A stretch of DNA of 64,000 nt from Lasiosphaeris hirsuta (Eukaryota; Ascomycota; Sordariomycetes; Sordariales; Lasiosphaeriaceae). The position numbers and the translations under genes are program-made. Below are positions 23,871 to 34,660 of the stretch, piece by piece; the first letter of the stretch is position 1, and each line of letters opens with the position of its first letter. Below the pieces are notes generated by a model that worked only from the letters and a program-made list of their open reading frames with translations, did no database searches and was not told the origin of the DNA. The stretch covers positions 1 to 64,000 of the forward strand of contig JAUKUA010000007.1 of assembly GCA_030549175.1 (NCBI GenBank), read 5' to 3'.

Positions 23871-25546
23871 TATGGCCTTGATCGGCTCCAGGACCGGCGG
23901 TCCCTAGGAACATCAAAAAGTAACTCAAAATAACCGAGCCAGATTTCTCCAATGTAACTATACCTATTGCCATTTTAAGAACCTTATAATATTGTGTCGC
24001 ACAAATTCGGTGCCAAACCAACTGTGGCTAGAACTCTATTAAGCTTAGGCTCCTTAACAGCCAGGGTCTTGATCGCAGATAAAAGAGCGCTCTGAATCTT
24101 GAACCCTCTTCAACAATACAACCAATTCGACCCTATTTGGGCCTTCACCTGAATAATGCCACAGTTCACAGTTGTGTGCCCGGCGCCAAAACCCACAGCA
24201 ACCTTCGGAAATGACGCTACTCGGCACACCGTACACACACACCTCTCTGATCCGCACGATCACTTCGGCGTACCCACGCCGCTCTCTCCAGCCAGTACTC
24301 TCTGGCTCTCTACTTCCTGCGCTCAACAACATGGCCACGCAAGATTCGCACATTCCAGCCCACGGCATAGAGCTCCGCACACGTAACGATTGGCCGTCAT
24401 GGTATACGAAGCTACAGTTCCACGTATACCTACGAGAGGTCTGGGAACTTGTTGCTCCTGACCTTCTTTTAAGGAATTGCTAGAGCCTGTTACTCCCATA
24501 CGTGCCACTATCATCAAAGACCTGAAGACCTGAAGGCACGTGGGCATACCAAGTCGAAGATCGCCGATGTTGCCATTGAGCTCGGAGCCGGCTATGGCCG
24601 AATACTAAGGTGCCAAAACGTTCTAGACCTAGATCAACGCCACTGTTAGCTAGGACCTCCTCATACCCATAATGATCAAGTCAATCACCGCTATTAGCCT
24701 CCTCCGCGAGCCCTCACGCTCCCGCTCATACCTATACCTAAGGAGTACTCACGCTCCTAGCTCCTATATGGGAATAGAAGTGGGTTTTACCGTGCTACCC
24801 CTGACATACTAACCCCTCTGCTAAAGCTAGAGATCCTTAACTCTAGCTCTATGTCACAATCCAGATAGGAATTACGAGTCAGGTGACAAAGGAAGGATGC
24901 AGCCAATCAGCAGGACACAGAGTCATGCTCCCAATCACAATCCAGCTCTGTGTGTTGGCAATGCTCTGCACAGAGCAGGGTCATCACACAGAGCAAGGTG
25001 CTCTCAAGCTCTGTAGGCTCCGAGAGAGAGCAACAGAGCAGAGAGAGCACAGGTAAAAGTTACTTGTCAGGTTCCACCCCATTAGATAGTTTATAAGTAG
25101 CCAATGTGTTTGACACCTTGGAGCGTGAGGATTCCTGTTCCTCACGTAAGCAATTACATTCTGCTGCATCCCAAAGTACTACCAACTTCGGTGATAGCAA
25201 TTTGTTCAACAGTGCATGATATCCTATCTGAGAGACTTGCCTTCCTAAGATCAACCTACCTTGCACAGTAATCGAACTAGGCGTCCTGTCTTGCGATCTA
25301 TCATTCAGCAAGAGGTACTTAGGTACTTAGTGCATAAGTTGTAACAGAAGGCCTATGTTACATCGTTAGGCACCAAGACGGGTAATAAAGTGGGATTAAA
25401 GTAGCTAAAGGCGGTCACCTAACATGGCTAGCCTACACAAAGAGTACATTCGATACATCTTGGTAAAGCCTACTTCCAAAAAGTCACCTTTTCAAAGTCC
25501 TAGGAACCGCCAGTCCTAGAGCCGATCAGGGCCTAAACGGGCCATA
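23871..25546. mobile_element. Inverted-repeat-bounded element or composite insertion
   Basis: Positions 23878-23909 and 25498-25529 are inverted repeats, 28 of 32 bases paired, and all four mismatches are C/T transitions when the arms are read in the same sense. A matching TATGGCC (23871-23877) and GGCCATA (25540-25546) lie just outside. The ends therefore look like terminal inverted repeats of a DNA element, with a small length difference at the left end. The interior holds a Copia-like gag fragment near 24.3-24.5 kb and an unrelated-looking reverse frame at 25060-25311, but no transposase is recognised, so this may be a non-autonomous or nested composite element. Confidence 0.5.
24330..24482 (+). 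pseudogene. Copia-like gag fragment
   Basis: A 50-residue open stretch starting with ATG 24331 contains the pattern NDWPSWYTKLQFHVYLREVW. This resembles the N-terminal W-x(n)-W...L region of Ty1/Copia Gag polyproteins. It ends at a stop at 24481; the following bases look like shifted continuation, but no further domain is recognisable. Assignment rests on a short motif only. Confidence 0.35.
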
Positions 25547-25759
25547 AAGGGGCTCTCAATCAACCCCATCCCGCAAGTAAGTGTTCAAGAAGTCGTCCAG
25601 CCACTCTCGCCCCAGCCTCCGTGTGGGCAGAACGCTATTGAATTCACGTGGTGACCAAAAAAAATACAAACTACTGACAGAGTAGGGTAGGAAACGCCAT
25701 TTCATATCCAGTCCAGCTACATCGCCAAATCCCAAATCCCAAATCCCAAACCCCAAATC

Positions 25760-26689
25760 TCAAATCGTCTGTCCCTCGAGCTCCTTCTCGGTCCACTCCC
25801 ACAGCTTCCCAGCCAGCTCCTCGCTCCTTGCCGAGGCGTCCATCTGGCCGTCATTCCCGATGGGGGTGTAATACTGACCGCTCTTGACGCCGTCGGCAAC
25901 AGAAGCCCACAGCTGGTTCCTGACGCCCTTGGCGACGGGAGTGGCGACGAGGGTCTGGAAGACCCAGGTGAATGGGCCCAGCAGCACGTTGGACTGGGAG
26001 AAGGTATTGGCGAGGTTGGACGCCACGACGCCGGGGTGGATGGCGACGGTCTTGATCTGGGGGTAGCGGCGGGCCATCTCAGTGGCAAACAGGATGTTGG
26101 CCAGCTTGCTCTGGCCGTAGCGCGTCATGGACATGATGCCCTCGGCCGGGGTCTTGAGTGTCTCGAACCGGATCGTCTTGCCGGGGGCGAGCTGGTAGCC
26201 CATCGAGGACAATGAGACGACGCGCACATCAGAACCCGGGGCCTCGGCCGTCTTGAGCAAGAGAGGGAGGAGCAGCTTGGTGAGAAGGGCGTGGCCAACG
26301 TGGTTGGTGCCGAATTGGGTCTCGTACCCTTCCTTGGTCAGGCCTGGAGGGGTCATCATGATGCCGGCGTTCAGCATCAGGATGTCGAGCCGGTCCGACT
26401 CGTCAAGCACGCGCCGAGCGGCGCACTTGGTAGACTCGAACGAAGCCAAATCCAGGTCCAAGGGCTTGATGGTGGCACCTGGGGCCTCCTTGAGGATGCC
26501 GTCGATGGCGGCCTGGGCGCGCGCTAGACCCCGCGCAGCCAACCAGATCAGTGTTGGCTCATGTTTGGCGAGATCAAGCACCGACTGTCTGCCGAGGCCG
26601 CTGTTGCCGCCTGTCACGAGAATGACTTTGCCCTTGAGCGACGGGATGTCGTCGGCGGTGAATGATACGCCGCGGCCAAACCCAAACAT
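25760..26689 (-). CDS. Short-chain dehydrogenase/reductase (retinol-dehydrogenase-like)
   Basis: Single exon, 309 residues. Classical SDR motifs are all present: TGGNSGLG (26-33) for NAD(P) binding, NAG (107-109), a Ser at 161-162 after VVSL, and YGQSK (191-195), giving the Tyr/Lys catalytic pair. The order and length fit fungal WW-domain-oxidoreductase/retinol-dehydrogenase-type SDRs, which oxidise or reduce small alcohols and ketones. The frame stays open upstream to an ATG at 26821, but that extension would translate a 12-bp tandem repeat into four SVPH units. ATG 26689 (ACCATGT) gives the usual ~14-residue lead before the first beta strand, so it is chosen. Substrate unknown. Confidence 0.88.
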   Translation of the reverse strand: MFGFGRGVSFTADDIPSLKGKVILVTGGNSGLGRQSVLDLAKHEPTLIWLAARGLARAQAAIDGILKEAPGATIKPLDLDLASFESTKCAARRVLDESDRLDILMLNAGIMMTPPGLTKEGYETQFGTNHVGHALLTKLLLPLLLKTAEAPGSDVRVVSLSSMGYQLAPGKTIRFETLKTPAEGIMSMTRYGQSKLANILFATEMARRYPQIKTVAIHPGVVASNLANTFSQSNVLLGPFTWVFQTLVATPVAKGVRNQLWASVADGVKSGQYYTPIGNDGQMDASARSEELAGKLWEWTEKELEGQTI

Positions 26690-26732
26690 GGTGGAGACGA
26701 CGTGGCCGAATTGGATGGGATGGATCTGCTGC

Positions 26733-26790
26733 GGCACTGAGTGTGGCACTGAATGTGGCACTGAATGTGGCACTGAATGTGGCACTGAAG
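26733..26790 (-). repeat. 12-bp tandem repeat upstream of the SDR start
   Basis: About five head-to-tail copies of ggcactgaatgt (first copy has one change, last is partial), 44 bp upstream of the chosen SDR start. Being a multiple of three it stays open in the SDR frame and would encode SVPH repeats if the longer start were used. Confidence 0.85.
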
Positions 26791-29378
26791 GATTGCTCTC
26801 GCTCGGCTCAGCTCTTGGCACTGAAGGATCGCGATCGCTCAGCTCAGCTCAGCTCTTGGCACAAGTCGGACCGCAGCTGTCAGCACCCTAATTCGTAGCG
26901 GCCGCCCTGGATCTGCAGTGGTAATAGTGGTGGTGGTAGTCGTGGTAGTGGTAGTGGTAGTGGTAGTAGTGATGGTTGTACAGCTGGCGTCCTTTTGACG
27001 ATGCGAATGATGGGAGTGGAGGTTCTGCGATGCTTTTTAGCAATCAATGGTGCACGATGGAGGAAAGAAGTCTCCGGCAGAACGGTAGGTCGGGGAGATG
27101 ACGCGCCCGACTACTTTCAACGTCCCGCCGACCTTTCCCAAAATGGTCTAGTAAAGCGAACAAAGCCTGATTGTAAGCCCATGCCCTCGCCCCGATTGTG
27201 CCGTCCCCAGTTATCTCCATGAAAGCTTAACATGTTTAAATTCACCTGATGGTCGCACCACAGCACAGATCACTAATCAGCCTGAATAAAACAACGTCAA
27301 GCGCCCCCTCTGATACATACGACCATAGGTACCGGAAACTCGGGATCTCGAATACGGAATCTCTTACTTTTAGTGGTTTTTAGTGTAAACCTAACCCAAA
27401 GGCCCTAGTTATATTCGGTCCGCCCTTTGATTCACCTGGATCCTGAGAATATCTTGCTTTTACCAGGTCCCCGGGTGCTGATGGAATCACGCGAGACGCT
27501 TCTGGCACAGAGTGACATATCCGACAAGGCCTTTCCGATATCAATTGGTGTGGTGGAGTTAGTGCGCGAGCGAACAGCGCCTGGCTGTGGGAGGGGCCAG
27601 CAGCTCTTCTGGTGATAGGGTCGTGGAGCGCCCCCCCTGGAATGGTTTATTAAAGCTTTTCGAATTATTTCCAAGCTCTCGGTCGACGTTGGTGCAAGAC
27701 CATTCTGGGTTTCGCTTCTTTACAACCTCTCTTTCACAACTGATAGGGTTTGGCCCTCAACCTTATTATCGAGGAAGGCTGGAGGTATGGGTCATATGGA
27801 CTAGAGTCACCAGTGGTACTCGGAAGAAAGGAAGAGTTGAGTTATGAGTTTTGCGGCACTACTGCCAACCTCCCTGCGTGTAATTCGCTGCCACACTCTC
27901 CCAAGAGGCTGTCAGTTCGAGATAACACTTCGTCAAGAAAAAAGAGGCGAGTATGAATGCGGTGAATTAGACAGTTCCTAAGCCTCCGGTTTCATAGAAC
28001 CGCGGGTCTCGCATATGGCATGTATGGGTATATAAGTGGTCTAGCCCGGCAGGCAAGAGGAATTCCTTTTCCCAAAAAGTGTGACATCGGGAGACATCAG
28101 AGAAAAACAAGCTCCCACAGATTATGCAAGTGTGCAGCACTTGGATTTGCCAAGGCGAATCTCTCACAGGAAAGAGAATTAAGCAACGGAGATGGGAAAA
28201 TGGCCGCTTCAATTGACGTGATTCAAAGAACTCCAAGCCAAGATTGGAGGCCCGCAAGTTAGCCAGACTTTTTAGCACATTGTTGGATCTCCAGTGGTTC
28301 TTTAATGATAGCAAAGCTGAACACAGTAGACTTGCAATCACCATACTATATCTCGAGGAAGGCACCTACTATTTACAAACTCGACACCGCTAAAATTTGA
28401 AGCGAAATATTATATATACAACAGACAGTTGCTATTCGGGGATAATAGTGACGAAAGACAATTAACATCCGGTTAAAACTCATCTCGGGCATGTATTTAT
28501 CCCTTAAACCAACTTTGTTCTTGCCTTCCTCTTCTGAAGGTTCGAATGCTCCTCCTACCGATCACTGCCTATTTGATCAGTTAGATCTACAAAGTCTATC
28601 CGCTTCGAAACGGACATAGAAACCAGGGACGGACAACGTTCCCAGGTGGTATCACGGTCTGGCCGATTCAGTAGGTTATCCAACCAATCACAATCAAGCC
28701 AAGTCGTGAGAACGTCGAGGTGGAGAACATCGGTGAGGTTTATCAGTGGGGATCCAGAACGAACCATCCTTCCAACCTCCTCTCAAGGAGTTAGACCGCC
28801 CTCAGTTGTCTCGGCAGACACTTCCATGTACTCAGGGTCGAGCTTTAGGCGGGAATCAGATTGGCCATCGAACAGGAACTTTTTCTCCCCAACCCAGCCA
28901 GCTCACGGCCAGCTAGTAAAAGAACCATTACGTGTTGCTTCCCCAACCGTATACTATAAAAGGCCCCGTTGTAACGAGCCGCCCTTTGCTAACTTAGCGC
29001 GTCAGGAGGGGAATTTCCACTACCGGGGGATGATTCCCCAGGCGGAAACAAAGGGGGGGCCAGATGAAGGCTCATCAAGATAGGGGTGAAGCCAAGGAGT
29101 CGGTCAAGATCCCTTCCATGCCCCTGATGACCTCCAATAGGTTTGACAGCTGACGTGTCGAATACTTGGTCATGTTTTGCTTTATCGAAGTACCGTACTC
29201 GCTATAGTGCTTAATACGGTACGAGCTAGCAAAGCGGTTCCTAGACAACGGGTCCACGCTCCATGCCTCAGAGCAGACTGTGTAAGGACGCGCCGAGTCT
29301 AGCTCTAAAATCGCCTAAAGGTTCGTAAATATCAACCGCGATACAGAAAATATAATCTCTTGATACTTCCAAGCTCTA
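26791..29378. other. Intergenic, no gene recognised
   Basis: Contains the promoter side of the SDR gene, a GTGGTAGTGG microsatellite at about 26923-26972, and unremarkable sequence. Open frames at 27967-28365 (-), 28646-29083 (+) and others lack domains or coherent exon joins. Nothing further could be supported. Confidence 0.4.
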
Positions 29379-29640
29379 TCATTCCACTTCGACCTTGAGA
29401 TGAGCTCTGGGGCACCAGATACCCCACTGGCCGTACACAAAAACGATATCCTTGGCCAAAACGAAATCTTGGACTATCCATATTCTCTCCCACCAAGGCC
29501 TGGAAAATAGCTGAGAGCGCAACCTAAAATGATTTAAAGCCGTAATCATGTGCCAAATGTCGGTGGGCATTGAGATGACGTCTCTTTCCTCGTTCCACTA
29601 AGAGGATAAGCCATATATCAAGCCGAGTGCCGGAACAGTG
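29379..29640 (-). pseudogene. HET-domain relic
   Basis: The reverse strand encodes RPWWERIWIVQDFVLAKDIV followed by FVYGQ, which matches the characteristic RPWF-x-R-x-W-x-x-QE-x-x-LA block of fungal HET domains (heterokaryon incompatibility). Upstream in the same frame the reading runs through a stop at about 29601-29603. Downstream, double stops follow the piece. No N-terminal YxxLSYxWG block was found. It is a fragment of a lost incompatibility-type gene. Confidence 0.55.
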
Positions 29641-31472
29641 TACTCGTCTTCTTCGCTACAAGCCTTGGTGCAAATCTCGCGTATTAATGCGACCTACTGA
29701 GCACTTTAGGGTGTTGTTACTCTGGTCGATGTAAAGTGGTCGGACGAGGGATGCTGGGAGGTGTTGTCGGCTCCGGAACGCTATTAGGATAGTGCTAGTG
29801 ATTACCGTGAGGCTCGCACTACTTAGAGCCCGGGGATAGAGTAGTGGTGTTAGTTAGGGGAGGAGTGAGGGGTTTAAGTACGCTATTGGGGCAGTGCTCA
29901 TGATCACCGTAAGGTTGATATACATTGCACCTAGGGTGCGATACTGTGAAATACTGTCTTGGACTGTATTTTACTGTTTTTATATATTGTTTTACTTTAT
30001 ATAGGCCGGATTCTATGTGCTTTTTTTTCTATAAATCCGGTCAGAATACAGTCCCTATATTTCGGTCCGTTGGCCAGATATGTGGTGTATTTTACTGTTT
30101 TGTCAGACGAATCTAAGCTCACGAAATTTCCATTTTTGTACCTCGCCTACCTAACATTGCTTACACTTACTTACACTAATTACTATTTCCGGCAGACTCC
30201 GCTACAGCATGCTGAATTGCTTCAGGTTTAACCGAGTGGGCCCAGAATTGGTCCCATAGATAAGGATGGCTAAAATGGGTCCCAATTTTGGGAAATAAGC
30301 AACATCTGTCCTCTGGAAACTTAAGTCAGCATCTGTCCCCCAAATCTCGCGCGCCCACACCTCACATAAACACTCTTACCCGATGTTCAATATCCTAAGT
30401 TCGTCGACATATCTCCACAAAACGCCAAGATACAGTATAGATACAGTATGGTACTGGAATCCAAGCCGTTTAACTGAACAGGTACAGTTATTGAGTGGGC
30501 TGCTCAGCTCGTGCGGCGCCTTATATTCGATTAGGATGACTTTTCCGTCGGCGTATTCTTCTCCTCTATACCCGCGTTCTTATCCCGGCACTAGTCAAAA
30601 TACGTCGAGCCGTTGTTCAACTCTGGGACTTTGGGTACGACGTTGTCGAAAACGCGTTGTCGGAAACACGGTTTAGAAACTGGTTAACTGAGGATACATG
30701 GATCTACTACTACAAACTAGCCTCGGCTGTCAAGGCACCGTATCGCCTTACGTAGTCGAAGAACACCGGGGTACGTTATCCGGCTTAACTTCGATATGGA
30801 GCCAACGCGAGATAATAACAGCGAGAAATTTCCACATCGGTCTCATGGCGCCTTGGTTCGATCTTAGTACTTACGCGGCTAGGATACCAAATTGATGTGA
30901 GGGACGCTGATGGTAATGGCATCGGGCGAGGGGCGGCGTGGACCATGAGGGCCTGCGAGGCCAGTGCCCTAATGGCGATGAGATTTGGGAGCATCTTGAT
31001 GTGGCGTGATCTAATGTCATATCTTCTGAGACAAATGGATGGGGCGGATAAGTACCGAGGATCCAAGAACAGGGACGAGCAGGATAGTATTCGAGTTAAT
31101 TTTGGTGCTCTTGGAAGACTTATATGTCGCTTGGCAATCACAGCCAGCTGCACTTCTAGACCGGTAGGCCTTACCCTTAGCGTCTAAAGCAGAGGGCGCC
31201 CTAAAGACGAAGCCTACCAGCATTACCGCGGACTACCAGATCAGGGACTCACATTGTGCGCGGGCGTCGACAGTCGATTGCACCATCGTGCTAGCCTGCG
31301 GCGAGCCGCCGTTGTAAGCTAAGCCGTACATCCACCTGGTCAATTTCCAAGCTGTATGCTTAAACGCGATAGATACATTCCGCCCTTATGCCGTGCCGAG
31401 CGCCTCTTTTAAGACTGCTAGCGTGTCTTAACTTCGTGAGGGGTATACTATGAAAATGGATAAAAACAACAC
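29641..31472. other. Decayed AT-rich to mixed sequence, no gene
   Basis: Sequence around 29.9-30.2 kb is AT-rich with repeated 'tactgt' words. The 30.4-31.25 kb part has short open frames on both strands without recognisable domains. No intact gene is supported. Confidence 0.4.
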
Positions 31473-34203
31473 CTAGCTACCCGTACCCCCTCTTTGGATA
31501 CGAGGCTCCGCTCTACTTAACAGCTCAACTACCGCCTTATGGCCCTTCTCAGCGGCCCATAATACTGGCGTCCGACCATAATTATCCCTCACTTCAACGT
31601 CAGCTCCTTTCCCAAGTAACAGTTTAATTACCGCCTCCTGGCCCTTCTTAGCGGCCCATGATACCGGCGTCTGACCATACTTATCCCTCGTTTCAACGTC
31701 AGTTCTTTTCTCGAGTAATAGTTTAACTACCGCCTCCTGGCCCTTCTCAGCAGCCCATGATAATGGCGTCTGACAATACTTATCCCCCGCTTCAACGTCA
31801 GCTCCTTTCTCGAGTAACAGCTTAACTACCGTCTTATGGCCCTTCTCAGCGGCCCATAATACCGGCGTCCGACCATACATATCCCTCGCTTCAACGTCAG
31901 CTCCTTCCTCAAGTAACAGTTCAACTACCGCCTCCTGGCCATTCTTAGCGGCCCATGATAACGACGTCCGACCAGAATCATCCCTCGCTTCCATGTTAGC
32001 TCCTTTCTCGAGTAGTAGCCTAGCTACTACCTCAGCCGCTTGAAATCGATCTTGATAACGCTGTGCAGCTATTGCCGTCTTTCATTTCTAGTTCAATCGT
32101 TTGCTTAGAAAAGATACGCTTCGCGACGGCGCTGCCCAGCAGCCGAGAGCGAGCCTTCCCCCTCACCTCCAGTTTTTCACTTCTTTCGAGTAGCAGCTTA
32201 GCTATTGCCGTATAACCGGACAACGCGGCCCATATTAGCGGTGTTTGCTGGAACTGGTCTTGACTGTTGAGGTCCGTACCCTTCAGGAGAAGGAGCCGTA
32301 CGACCGCTATCAACCCATTTCCTGAAGCCCATGACAACAGGCTCACTCCTTCGGTGCTCTTCATTTCGCAGTCAATGTCTTCTTTGAGGATTATGGCAAC
32401 CGCAGCATCTAATCCACCCGGCTAGGGGCCGGATGTTCGATGGAAGCTGTGTTTGGATGTTCGCGCGAGAAATATGTGTTTGTCGAGCAGCAAGCGGGCG
32501 ACGGCCTTGCTCCCAGCGTAGTCAAGCGGGAATCGACACGATCTGTCTTCCGACTCGACGTCGGCCCGTTTCTCAAGCAGCAGTTGCACAACGGCCTCGT
32601 TCCCGCTCTCAACGGCATGCGAGAGCGGCGTCCAGCCAGATCTGTCCTTCGATTCGATGTTGGCGCCTTGCTCAACCAACAGCTCCGTCGCGTCCAAGTG
32701 CCCACGTCCGGTGGCCCACGATAAAGGCGTTCAGCCATCCTTATCTTCCGACTCGACTTCAACCTTACCCGACCTGAGCATCTGTCTAACGGCGACTGCT
32801 AGACTGGCTTCCGCAATTTTCAATAGCGGGGTCCGCCCGTCTTTGTCTTTCTGATCAGCATCGATTTCGCTTCGGGCCAGCAGTAAGTTGATGACCGGCT
32901 CATGGCATTGTTCTACCGCGCGCGACAGTACGTACGGTCCGAGCTCGCCTTTCAAACTCTCCTCAAAGTCGCTTCGTGTAAGTAAAAGCCATTTATCACC
33001 CTCGTGGTCTTGTTCCACCGCTTGCAATAGGGCCGCCCGTCGTGCGTCATCTGTACGATGCGCTTCTGCGGGAGGTATCTTCAAGGCGGCGCCCTCACCA
33101 AGTCCACGATCTCCTGACTTCTCACCTCGTGCCATGCGTCCTTTACGGATGCACATTTTACGAAGCGGACACTGGGACAGCCGAAGCCTAGTCATGTTGA
33201 TGGGCTGGAACTCGTCGCTCCGAACTCGTTCGAACTGGGTCATGGTGAGGAGGGGATCTCGAAGGTAGATGGCAATAGGTTCGGCTCCGGCACCTCTTTC
33301 CCTGCAGCGGAGGATCCCAAGACCAATGCCGTGGGGCTGACGCCGACGAATCTAAGCTACAGGTGGATGCCCCGGCCGCTTACAGCTAAAGGGCTCCCGA
33401 TGGTACCGGGAGGTGTGTATTCGATAATGTTTCCAGACCTGATAAACGGGTCGGGGGAAGTGGCCAAAAGCCCGCCACGGGTGTCTGGCGATCTCCAGGC
33501 GAATAGGTTATGATCATCCGAAATCTTCATAATTTCCTCCTGCAGTCGGATGAATGCCGTCTCCTTCTCTCTGTATATCAACGGCATGTTGATATTATGG
33601 ATGCCCAATAGGCTATAGGCACGGCCCTCGACTCTTGTCGTCTGCCTTCCGGCTGCCCATGACATCTTTTGGGCGATACTAAAGGTATGAATATCGGCGC
33701 CGCCGGAGAGGAGATCTAGTGGGATACGGGTGCAACTCGACACGGCCTCTCGTAGGCTTTCTCTGGTTCCCAGCTCTTCCCAGTCTTCGTCGAAGAAGAT
33801 AACGGCGGGCGGCGCAATCAGCTCCTGGAGGGTCCAGCCTCTGGTAAACCACCTGCTCTCCGGAAATGGGGCTCGCGATGGCACGTCGGCGAGATAGGCG
33901 AGGCAGCTGTCGGCGTCTTGGTACCAGAGGGTACATGGAGTTGATGGCTTCCGAGAGCTCGGCACTGCTCGTCTTGTCGATGCAACAAGTGTCGACCCAA
34001 ATATACTCGAACCCTCTATCTCTGGCAGTGGAGCAGCAGGCTTCGATCTTTCCGTATGCCCTCTTGTCCGCGGCGCGGCCGTCCTCCATGTCGCGGAGGG
34101 TAACCTCGCTGTCGCCCCAGGTGTGCGACAGGATGGCGTAGCGTGGTACATCTCCGTCCACGAATTCCGCGAGCATTAGGGTGCTCGTATGTAGCAGGCG
34201 CAT
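31473..34203 (-). pseudogene. HET-ankyrin repeat protein, broken
   Basis: The gene starts at ATG 34203 (MRLLHTSTL). YAILSHTWG, WVDTCCIDK, RGWTLQELIAP and SWAAGRQTTRVEGRAYSLLG are the ordered motifs of a HET domain, which triggers cell death during vegetative incompatibility. A linker (MTQFERVRSDEF) and a long ankyrin array follow. Lesions: a one-base gain at 33924-33930 within the HET domain; TAG at 33357-33359; a one-base loss near 33315-33317; TGA at 32731-32733 where an ankyrin Trp (DGWTPL) is expected; TAG at 32422-32424; and a frame change near 32040-32060. The last five ankyrin repeats are open and nearly identical. No NACHT or NB-ARC domain lies between HET and ankyrin parts. Sequencing error cannot explain so many breaks, so it is a pseudogene. 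Confidence 0.85.
31500..31997 (-). repeat. Near-identical 99-bp ankyrin-coding tandem repeats
   Basis: About five 99-bp units, each one 33-residue ankyrin repeat of the form GRTPVLWAAEKGH plus VVKLLLEKGADVEARD with few changes. The landmark 'cttctcagcggcccat' or a one- or two-base variant recurs every 99 bp. The units remain open although the upstream part of the same gene is broken. Confidence 0.88.
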
Positions 34204-34609
34204 CTCGACAGCTTCGGTCGCACTAGAGCGGTCCGGACGTAGTCGCTCGTGGTGCACGGGTCTGGACCAGGTGAGTGTCAGTCGAGCGGGGCGAGGGTTT
34301 TGCTTCACCGCTGACACTTGGAACTTGGGAAGCAATTTCTGCCCAAAGTCTGAAAGGAGCGCGCCGGAAACGGATTGGCTACTGCCCTTATCACTATTAT
34401 GACAGTAATCAGTCCTGTCTGAGTGCTTGCTGTAACCTCCTTACCTCATTGTCAACACCCAGAGTGTACTACCTCATAGTCTGCGGCCTTACCTAAGTAT
34501 AAGTTATAACACTGCGATAAAAACAGGTCCTGCTGCATTAATTCTAAGGGCAGCTACGAAGCTTTTAGTCAAGACTGCGGGGGAAGTGCTGAAACAAGGG
34601 TGTTCAGTG

Positions 34610-34660
34610 CCCTGTGATCACAGGGATACTAGTGCTATCAAGAGCCCTGTGGCCACAGGG
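34610..34660. repeat. Pair of 16-bp perfect palindromes
   Basis: CCCTGTGATCACAGGG (34610-34625) and CCCTGTGGCCACAGGG (34645-34660) are each perfectly self-complementary. They share identical CCCTGTG/CACAGGG arms and differ in the two central bases. A related, longer palindrome with the same CACAGGG arm lies at 62519-62542. Confidence 0.9.

Noticed and set aside
26690..26821. N-terminal extension of the SDR (44 residues)
   Set aside because: It translates a 12-bp tandem repeat into SVPH units and would give an unusual lead for this family; the downstream ATG has a better context.
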